Shown here: one piece after another, positions 56,901-64,000 of the stretch
Layout: every line of letters starts with the position of its first letter
How positions within the stretch are numbered: the first letter of the stretch is position 1
DNA from: Ampullaceana balthica
Taxonomy: Eukaryota; Mollusca; Gastropoda; Lymnaeidae
Reading direction: 5' to 3'
Assembly: GCA_944989445.1 (NCBI GenBank)
Contig: CALYLW010000127.1
Location: forward strand, 1,274,494 to 1,338,493
Length of the DNA: 64,000 nt
Made by a program: the position numbers and the translations under genes
The notes under the pieces: generated by a model
Told to the model about the DNA's origin: nothing
Database searches by the model: none
Seen by the model: only the letters and a program-made list of their open reading frames with translations

Positions 56901-59900
56901 TAATTTATACTTCTTTTAGACTGACTGAAACCTTTGACCTTTTATTTACTTTCAGTCCACTTTGTCTTAAAGTTATCCATAAAGAAATTAATAAAACAAA
57001 CATTTATTTTGGAAAGACACCTTCTTCAGCCAATAAGCAAAAGTAAAATCATGATTATATATTTAAAAAACTTAGAGTCAATGTAATAACATAAAGAGAA
57101 AAGTAAATACCATTAAGCAGTGTCAAGGATACCATGGATGTTTTGGTGTGAGTGAGCAAGAGTTGTCCTTTGTAGAGCTCGGGCTGTATCTGGTACGCCT
57201 CATGCGCGTCTTTGTTTCAGACACCATGGCGCACCGTTATGTTTTAAATTATGAGATTGATGCGCTTCCGAAGAGAGAGCGTTTTTGTGTATTGAAGGAC
57301 AGAGACAGATTTTTCTGTAAAGAAAGGGGCGGAGCGTTTTTTTGAGAAGAAAGACTGGGATTGTATTGTTAATTGAAATACGATGTTATTATTGGTGATT
57401 AAAAATGAATAGAAACCTTTAACCTTTAAACCTTTAAAATGAATCGAAGATCTTAATAAACACAAATTCCAGTTTGTACTGTGTATTTTATTAATCAGCC
57501 TAGACTCTGTCGGAGTTTACGACGCTGGTTGATGTCTGTGGCAAAGGGAGGACCTAGATCCCCCTAGACAACGGTTCAGCCACAAGCAGTAAGAAAGTTT
57601 AAATTTGTGACAGAAAATATTTAGTGATTAGTCTTAATAAAGTGGGTAGAAAATAATTGACAAGTGAAGTAAAACATGAGATTGATGCCATTTGTTGTTA
57701 AGGTGTCATAAGACTGAATGAGTTTGTTCTCCAAGTTTACTACTACGGCCATCATTTGTACTCCCTGCCATAAGATTGTATACTAGTGAAATAAGATTGA
57801 CTTCAAACAAATTTACTGAACTACTTTGGAATATTGTGCAGGATACAAAATATCCTATTTCAAAACATTTTAATTGAAGCAACCATAAGGTTTCCATTTT
57901 TTTTTCTGCCTAGGCTTATCCAGTAAGCTCTGCAATTTTCATTTTTACTTACTATACTATCAAATGAAAAATAGTCATTGTCATCTCCTAAAAAAGAATC
58001 CTATAAGATACGATGATAATATTCAATCAAAGTCACTGACTTGCACCCTATTCCTATTACCAGCTGTAGTTTGGCAGCACTAAACACAGAGAATCTCGTG
58101 ATTTTATTAAGTGTAATCACACAGATTAGTGAAAGTGGCCTAAATAAAGATTTGATGTGGTTCAATACCTACTGTGCATAATGAATCCAATTAAATAGGT
58201 CTATAAATTTAAAAAATGCTTTTTAATAACTTAAAAATAAAAGTCAACATCACAACTAAACATTGTTAGAAGCTTTGTCAGTGCTTCATAAGGGACAAGG
58301 GACACTGCTAATTGTACATAAAATATCAGCGATCAGTGTTGGAATGTACTGAGCTCTACAGTCAATTTGCAATCAAGTCAATACAGGAAGAGTACAAAGC
58401 CAGACAATTCATTTCATCTCAAGGGGTCTAACAACAGCATTTGAAATACACATAAATATTGGAACATTAAATTTTAGACGAGATGCAGCAGTTATTGAGA
58501 TGATTAAAACATACAGAAGACTTCATGAATCATCCAAATAGAAATATGGAGATTGAACCACAGAGTTAAAGTAAACAGAAAATCATTAATAGATGTGGTC
58601 TCTGAAATTGAAGAGAAACCGATTACCAATAGACACAAGAGCTGAAAATTATACCTAGAGACATAACCAAATTTTATGAACAGCTTTCATCAAATTAGAC
58701 GTAATTGAAAAAAAAACAAAAGTGCTTACTCATTTCTCTCCCTCCCCCTATACACACACAATGGTAGCACCAGATTACAACCATAGCACACCTTTTTCAA
58801 AGCCTCTGGGACTTTCAAAATCATTTTACAAAATATGTTAGCATGTTAATATGTACAAAAGCGATCTTTGGTGTGTAAAAAACGTATTATTATTAATTCT
58901 TTTCAAATTATATTTTTCAGAGGGATCTTCTTCAAAGCTTTAAAACTTCTGTCATGTGGAATCTCACTTGTTTGCATTATGGATGGGCCAGTACCTCCTT
59001 CTGTAAAAAAGAATATTAAAAGTAGAGACAACTTTTATAAATACTCCTTGGAGGTAACATAAGCATATCCAAGTATTATTTATTCTAATATCTTCTAAAC
59101 ACAGCTGTGATTAAATGTGTTCTTTGTCAGTTTCCATATTTTTGGCAACAGTGAAATCAGTTTTACAGATTATACTATTAAAGTATCAATATTTGATATA
59201 TTTTTCTGCATAAAGGAACATGTTAGTTATTTGCAAATTACTTTATTATTTTGTAAAGTATTGCCTTTAAGTTATTTAAAGGGAGGTTTATTTTCTAGAC
59301 CAGCTTTTCCAGAACTGTTTGATGTTTTGAAAACTGACACATTAAAAAAATACAAATTTTTGGTGTCTCATTTAAAAAAATTATTCTACAAATATAATAT
59401 GTTTTTAATGAAATGTCAGCGGTTGATATTTGCAACATAATTTTTATTTAAATTCAAAAATGAGCTGCCAGATACATTACTGGAGAATATTCAAAACTGA
59501 CAAGAATAACACCATTAGTTAAATCATTAAACCTTGAAACACTAGAGGATAGAAGAACCAAGAGCAAAGTAGTAATCATACATAAAGCAATTAATTCTAA
59601 TTTAGAAATACAACACAAAGATAACTTAATACAACCCTCAGATAGACATAAGGAAAAAAACACCTTTCTTATTCCGTATGCAAGAACAAACACATACAAA
59701 TTTTCGTTCTTCCCGTCCGGAATTCGGGCGTGGCATGGGTTGCCTAAAGAAACCAGGAAAGCCACACTTTATCAACGTTTAAATCTCTAATAAAAATGCA
59801 GGACTAATCACAAACCATAGATAAGCGTAGGACGCAACAATCTTCTGTATAGAAGGAGCGTCTGTAAACAGATAAGATAAGATAAATGAATAAAATTCAC

Positions 59901-62900
59901 ATCTAATAATTGAATAGGGACATTTTGTCATCCAAGTGCACAAATTTTAAAATACTATTGCCTGCTCTACCAATTTTTAGCTGTAGAAAGGATAAAGAAT
60001 TACATAGTCTGCCAAGCAAATTAATTTATTGAACATTGGTAAAACCTAATGATCATTTCTTAGAAATTATGTTAGCATCTCTTATTTCAAAAAATAAAAA
60101 ATATCAACGTACATTTTTTTTTCAGTTGAAGGAGTTGTTACTTGCCATTGGCATACCTGTAATAGAAAGCAATGGTGAAGCAGAAAAGTTGTGTGCCCAG
60201 CTTGATTTCAATAAAGTATGTACCTAATAATACAGAAAACGGAAATATCATAATTAAGCTTTTCACTTTTTTTATTTTGAAATTCTTTTCAAAGATTTGT
60301 GTGCCTTCATTAACTTTTTAAAAGATTTAATTTAAATAAATAACCTCTCCTATTTCAAGAATTTTATGTGGTAAATTTTAGATTTGAAAACAATATTTGT
60401 TTGGTATATTAAGTATGTCTAGATATAGCATCTCATTCAAAGAAATAAATGGCTTTAACTAAAGCTATTTCAAAGCTGCAATTAGTTTAACTGATTCATG
60501 TTTGAAGATAAAATTGATTTCAGGTTGTGGATGGTGTCTTAACTGTTGATGGGGATGCTTTCATGTATGGCGCTAAGACAGTTTACAAAGGATCTTTGAC
60601 TGAAAAAGTAATACCTAATGTTACAAAAGTGTTTGTTTAAGTAAAAGAATATGCTCTTTTCAAAAGATCTTTCATCTGAATAGTAGAAGTGTTAGATAAC
60701 TTGATGTTTCTTAGTCTGTTTGAAGCTGTATATGTGGAAAAAAGTTAGTAAAATATAGTATTTTCTTAGGAAAACTCTGCAGAAAAATATGAAATGGCCG
60801 ATGTTACTTCACGACTAGGACTGACTCGCAGAGACTTAATAGCTTTCACATTACTTAGCAAAGGAGACTACTGTGATGGGGTGCCGAAAGTTGGTGAGAA
60901 GAAATTTGAGGAATTAATGAAAGAGTTTAAACAAAATGGCATAGAGGATGCTTTAGATAGGTACGTTACTCAAATAATTTATTTTCAACCTTTCTTTTTT
61001 AATTTGTAAAAAATTCATAAATATAATATGTTGTTGTTACTCCCCAACAAGCAAAATAATTAATTCTAATTTGCAAATGAGTTATTTTAAAAGTATTTAT
61101 ATGTTGTTGATAAATTAAATTATTTCTCTTGACCAGCCATTTTCAAATATTGAAGGTCTGCAAAAAAATCTGGAAATTATTCGCAATTTTAATGTTTTAT
61201 TAATAATTGTAACTAATAATACTTTGTAACTTCTACTTTTCTAAATCTGTGGACTTGTGCCATATAAAATCTTCTAAACTAAAGATGTCTTTGCCACTCT
61301 GGCCTTCTTAACATTAAGTTTGGGGTACGAAGTCAACTTGTGGACTCTTGTCTCTGGGACCTGCATGCAGGGCAGGGGCGGATTAAGACTGCATGAGGCC
61401 CCTGGCTGCAATTCAAACTGGGGCCCTATCCAGCTAGCATCCCTTTAAATAAAATGATTGCTAGCAGCTAATATAAGACTGTAACTTGTAACTAGATGTC
61501 CATTGGTTCCTTGTTCATAATGTGTCTGTACTCCGGGATCGGATTCATTAAAAAAACCGACGCAAAGAAATAACTGTTTGCCTGGAAACTAAAATTGAGT
61601 GTAAAAAGATAATTTAGACAAATAAAAAAAAACATTCCCCCGCCGGGAATCGAACCCGATATCGCTTGCGCCACAAGACAACACGTTGCCTCAAGACCAC
61701 GAGATCCTGATGATTAACAAAATTTAAAAGATATAAACAGTATTCATTAATATTTTCTCTTATTGAACCAATCAAATCAAGTTTTTCGATACTGAGGCTA
61801 CTGGGTCAGAATAGCGATCACATTAATAGATAAGATTTTAATTTATTTAATTTATGATATTTTTAGGGATTCATGCAAACATTTGTCCACCTTTATTATA
61901 AATTATACTAAATTTGGGGGCCCCTAAATCATCGGGGGCCCCTGGCTTTAGCCCGTTCAGCCCCCCCCCCTTAATCCGCCTGGGGGTCATGCCCCTGTTT
62001 ATGTCTGGCTCAGTAATGGAAGAATTATATTGGCAATGTTACATTCACAGTTGGGTTATAAACTATCATGTTGGGTACTTAGTTTTCACCAGGGGTTCTT
62101 TCATCTAGGTTCTGGTGTATTGGTCCATTTGCCTTTGTGCTCAATGTCCCTAAGTATTAGGAATCTGCCAGCCATTTTCTAACACTGAGATAACTGATGT
62201 TTCTGTTTTGATTGGGCCACCTGAGCTTTTGCCATCATTTTTGTTATTTTGTTTCTCTTCATGATTGATTGGCTGAAACCCATGGTAGATATAACTTACC
62301 TTAGATTTTCTAGGTTTTTCCTACATTATCCATCATGTCATTATTTTAGTAGGGGCTATGCCCTTCCTTCTTCAAAATCTTGAGAACATCAAGAAAATTA
62401 TTACAGGAAGAATTGCTAGATGCATAATTCATAACAGTTTAAATAAAAAAAAATTATTCATTTTTTCTCAATTTTGTTGTGAAACTTAATATTGCAGACA
62501 AGGGTTACTCAGTAATTAAAAAGAAAAAAAACGTCATAGTTTTAATAATGGATGCATAATTCATAACAGTTTTATTATTTTTACTTATGTATATTACTAT
62601 TTTTAATACATTATTTTAAAAAAGTGTTTCTTTTAAAAAAAACACAGAAATTCAAAATATCACCTCCAAAAAACAAGTTGATTAATTTGTTTAACTATAA
62701 AACAGTCCTTAAAAGCACCATCTTTTTGCAAATGAACATAGATACAAATGGTTCAGAACCTAACACCATGGTCATAATTCTTGTGCAGAATGCTGTCATG
62801 GAAGGGCAACACTGTATTAGACACACTGGCAAATAAACAGAGATCCCTGATGGACTTTAAAATTACCCATTGCAGTCAATGTCAACACCAAGGTAGTTTT

Positions 62901-63981
62901 GTATTTTATTTAGCTATACATATTGTATTATCAATATGATAAAGTTACTCATGGTAGATTTTAACAGATGAATTATATGGTATTCTTAAAAATTTGATGG
63001 AACATGTTTGAAAGATCACATAAAAATTGACTAGTGTGTTATTACTAATCTTATTCACTGTAATATATAGAGGGAGATGGTTACAGTTTTAATAAGCAAC
63101 ATATGTACAATAAAAAAACTAATTTATCCTAAGGGACCAAACAAGTCCACATGAGGTCTGGCTGTACTGCTTGTTTAACAGATCAAGCTTGTGCTTCGAT
63201 CCCAAAAGATGTTGTCTCCCAACAGAATAGTCCTGTATGTCCATGTCCAAAGCACAGCTTGGAGAGAGAAACTAGACCATTCACCACTGAGCTTAAGATA
63301 CGGGCTATGGCCTTGGTCAGTGACCCAGAATTTCCAGACAAACTTGTAAGATTTTTTTTCTTTTATTGGGAAAAAAAATTCATGTCTAAAAATATATTTA
63401 TAAGAAAAGCAGTATTTATAAATGCTTATACTAGTCAAAACTTATCAGTCTTTAGATTTGTTATATTAGCTTTCTTTTCAGCTTATTTTATGCACAACTA
63501 AAGATACATGCATATATTTATAGATTTATACAAAACAGATCATGCACACAAATAAATACATTTTTTTTTCTTATCATTTAAGTAGTAATTAATCAGTAGC
63601 ACACAACACACACTAATCTCATAGCTTAAAGTTTGTATTTCAATTGTAAATTGCAATGTATTGAAGTTTTTTTGTGTGTTTCTTTTTTATATATCAGAAA
63701 ACATTTGTTGCTACTAAATAAAAATATTCAATATTTGTAATACATTTGATCATTCTATTGTACTTGTTATCTTCAAAGGTTATTAAAGAATTTCTTGAGC
63801 ATGACAACCTACCTGAGGACCTCAAGACAGACATTGTTGTTCCAGACTTTCCTAAAATTTGTCAGATACTTAAAAAAAGTTTAAAGTATGAATTCGAGAA
63901 GACAATGTCATACCTAATTCCAGCCTATATAAAAATGGCATTGCATGGGATAGTGCCTATGTCATTTGCAGAGCCTTTAGG
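53728..63981 (+). CDS. GEN1: GEN1 Holliday-junction 5' flap endonuclease, 5' part
   Basis: GEN1 belongs to the XPG/Rad2 nucleases and resolves Holliday junctions in recombination and replication rescue. Seven exons are readable: 53728-53915, 58921-59053, 60126-60215, 60524-60607, 60770-60960, 63134-63345 and 63779-63981 (donor at 63982; the gene continues right). Family marks: MGVTGLW start with KKLAVDLSAW (XPG-N), MDGPVPP, SNGEAEKLCAQL and VDGDAFMYGA (XPG-I acidic residues), LLSKGDYCDGVPKVG (H2TH), and a Cys-rich segment (CTAC, CPCPKH). An ACAG acceptor at 53719-53722, 5 bases before the ATG, indicates a 5' non-coding exon. Junctions 1-2, 2-3, 3-4, 4-5 and 6-7 are in phase. Exon 5 to exon 6 is out of phase by one base, so a small exon is missed or an indel exists. 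The span between exons 2 and 3 also looks shorter than the vertebrate protein. Introns hold many mobile elements. Confidence 0.9.
54039..54208 (+). mobile_element. hAT-like MITE, family M copy D (GEN1 intron)
   Basis: CAATGTTCCCTATAAGCTG...ATAGAGGGAACATCG, flanked by GGTCCAAC / GGTCTAAC (8 bp, one mismatch). Confidence 0.8.
54295..54735 (-). pseudogene. Decayed LINE RT C-terminus (GEN1 intron)
   Basis: Minus strand: LLYGSETWRTTETTTNRMQT, INRCSRNSLKIKW, then KWRWMEH and SWEYWQETGKWKSL in other frames, the usual order in RT C-termini (YGSETW, RWIGH, W). A 25-bp tandem expansion (54657-54731) sits over the YGSETW approach. Confidence 0.75.
54657..54731. repeat. 25-bp tandem repeat, three copies
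   Basis: CAGGACTTTGCTTTCATCCA units with GGACTTT starting at 54668, 54693 and 54718. Confidence 0.9.
55312..55591. mobile_element. 280-bp palindromic MITE
   Basis: Perfect inverted repeats of about 27 bp (55312-55338 and 55565-55591) beginning GGGGCCGTCCATAAAGTACG, flanked by ATA on both sides. The middle repeats GTGACAATTTGTGACA-type units. Same end family as 45236-48113; ISL2EU/Harbinger-like is a guess. Confidence 0.9.
55741..56340 (-). mobile_element. hAT-like element with tRNA-like core, copy 2 (inverted)
   Basis: CAGATTTAGGGG...GGGGCTGAACGGGC at the left and GTGCAGTCTTAATTCGCCCC(TG) at the right. It is the inverse of 61373-61982. A tRNA-like segment lies at about 55998-56066 (GGATCGATCCCC). 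Nested in 54811-56860. Confidence 0.75.
56869..58920. other. Remainder of GEN1 intron before exon 2
   Basis: A+T-rich, no recognised exon or element. Open frames at 57148-57345 and others are unmatched and lack splice support. Confidence 0.4.
58921..59053 (+). CDS. GEN1: GEN1 exon (XPG-N end)
   Basis: TTTTTCAG acceptor, 133 bases, codes for FFKALKLLSCGISLVCIMDG and PVPPSVKK. The phase fits exon 1 (CG plus A). Donor GGAG|GTAACA. Confidence 0.85.
59487..59883 (+). pseudogene. 3' fragment of a LINE (GEN1 intron)
   Basis: Plus-strand peptide LETLEDRRTKSKVVIIHKAI, then TNTYKFSFFPSGIRAWHGLP, the C-terminal signature of jockey/CR1-type RTs. The tail carries GTAGGACGCAACAATC, AGAAGGAGCGTCTGT and GATAAGATAAGAT. 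Sister of 53300-53580. Confidence 0.85.
60126..60215 (+). CDS. GEN1: GEN1 exon (XPG-I start)
   Basis: TTTTTCAG acceptor, 30 codons, LLAIGIPVIESNGEAEKLCA. The GEAE pair supplies metal-binding glutamates. Donor AAA|GTATGT. Confidence 0.9.
60524..60607 (+). CDS. GEN1: GEN1 exon (XPG-I)
   Basis: GATTTCAG acceptor, 28 codons with VDGVLTVDGDAFMYGAKTVY. The DGD aspartates are catalytic in the family. Donor AAA|GTAATA. Confidence 0.9.
60770..60960 (+). CDS. GEN1: GEN1 exon (helix-two-turn-helix)
   Basis: TTTTCTTAG acceptor. SRLGLTRRDLIAFTLLSKGD then GVPKVGEKKFEEL is the H2TH junction-binding element. Donor GATAG|GTACGT, phase 2. Confidence 0.9.
61373..61982 (+). mobile_element. hAT-like element with tRNA-like core, copy 1 (GEN1 intron)
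   Basis: CAGGGGCGGATTAAGACTGC...GGGGGCCCCTGGCTTTAGCC...CTTAATCCGCCTG. On the minus strand at about 61622-61705 is a tRNA-like piece with a well-formed T arm: TCGGG TTCGATT CCCGG (61644-61660), containing a B-box GGTTCGATTCC. The target duplication is not clear. Confidence 0.75.
62000..63133. other. GEN1 intron between exons 5 and 6
   Basis: No element or exon recognised. If a small GEN1 exon is missing, it should be in 60961-63133. Confidence 0.4.
63134..63345 (+). CDS. GEN1: GEN1 exon (Cys-rich segment)
   Basis: TATCCTAAG acceptor. The frame with SGCTACLTDQACASIPKD and CPCPKHSLE matches GEN1 and ends in phase 0 at CTT|GTAAGA. It needs one base from the preceding exon, while exon 5 leaves two. 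Confidence 0.8.
63779..63981 (+). CDS. GEN1: GEN1 exon, last in window
   Basis: TTCAAAG acceptor in phase with the previous exon. VIKEFLEHDNLPEDLK, then FPKICQILKKSLKYEFEK and MSYLIPAYIKMAL. Donor TTAGG|GTGAGT, phase 2; the gene continues beyond 64000. Confidence 0.85.
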
Positions 63982-64000
63982 GTGAGTGGGAGTAAAGGTT

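Noticed and set aside
57148..57345. 65-codon open frame in the GEN1 intron
   Set aside because: No recognisable similarity, and no supporting splice sites or poly(A) signal.
59117..59440. 107-codon open frame between GEN1 exons 2 and 3
   Set aside because: No GEN1 motif and no in-phase acceptor/donor pair; A+T-rich intron composition explains it.
1..64000. Search for CRISPR arrays, operons, phage or plasmid features, and genuine tRNA or rRNA genes
   Set aside because: None is present; the tandem arrays lack spacer variation and the window is plainly animal nuclear DNA.

Overview
This is an A+T-rich animal nuclear window with introns, GT-AG splice sites and AATAAA signals. The density of LINE, hAT, Tigger/pogo, Helitron and palindromic-MITE remnants, together with the conserved genes, suggests a lophotrochozoan invertebrate. 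A mollusc is my best guess, but species or class is inference. There are no bacterial features, operons or CRISPR arrays.

Host genes. (1) 1-729 holds the last bases of an exon and a very short terminal exon with poly(A) signal of an unrecognised plus-strand gene. (2) 16527-16668 holds a possible terminal exon, also unrecognised. (3) 19914-21728 (minus) is a two-exon segment of a membrane protein: signal peptide, degenerate C-type-lectin-like domain, five EGF repeats, transmembrane helix. The architecture recalls CD93/thrombomodulin. (4) 30146-31363 (plus) is a broken PARP16 (mono-ADP-ribosyltransferase) copy with three exons, frameshifts and a missing 3' half. (5) 43860-48555 (minus) is a broken ARMC6 (armadillo-repeat) copy with at least three exons and several frameshifts. 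(6) 53728-63981 (plus) is the 5' part of a GEN1 (XPG/Rad2-family Holliday-junction resolvase) gene with seven recognisable exons. It runs off the right edge.

Mobile DNA fills most of the rest. Helitron-like elements with TC...CTAG ends lie at 3299-8607 (with an RT-deleted LINE inside) and 9915-10977. LINE relics with APE endonuclease and/or reverse-transcriptase (RT) coding lie at 4171-6612, 13028-14030, 23830-27450, 28022-28850, 36300-36960, 53300-53580, 54295-54735 and 59487-59883. hAT elements with 8-bp target duplications lie at 16825-18220, 18714-19882, 22739-23569, 27754-27969, 32167-32801, 32950-33768, 33223-33401 and 54811-56860. Tigger/pogo-like elements lie at 17571-18132, 31452-32942, 37185-37400 and 46323-47841. 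Long palindromic elements lie at 34880-35876, 43235-43793, 45236-48113 and 55312-55591. One small hAT-like MITE family has four copies.

Tandem arrays: a 36-bp minisatellite (364-525), seven nearly identical 117-bp units (12051-12867), 43-bp units (14626-14753), 25-bp units (54657-54731) and several (AT)n/(CA)n tracts.

Most interesting points: the broken PARP16 and ARMC6 copies on either side of the repeat-rich middle; the hAT insertion abutting the EGF receptor donor site; a compensatory base change in a 3' stem-loop shared by three LINE copies; an identical hAT-in-Tigger nesting at two loci; and a tRNA-like core in two inverted hAT-like copies.
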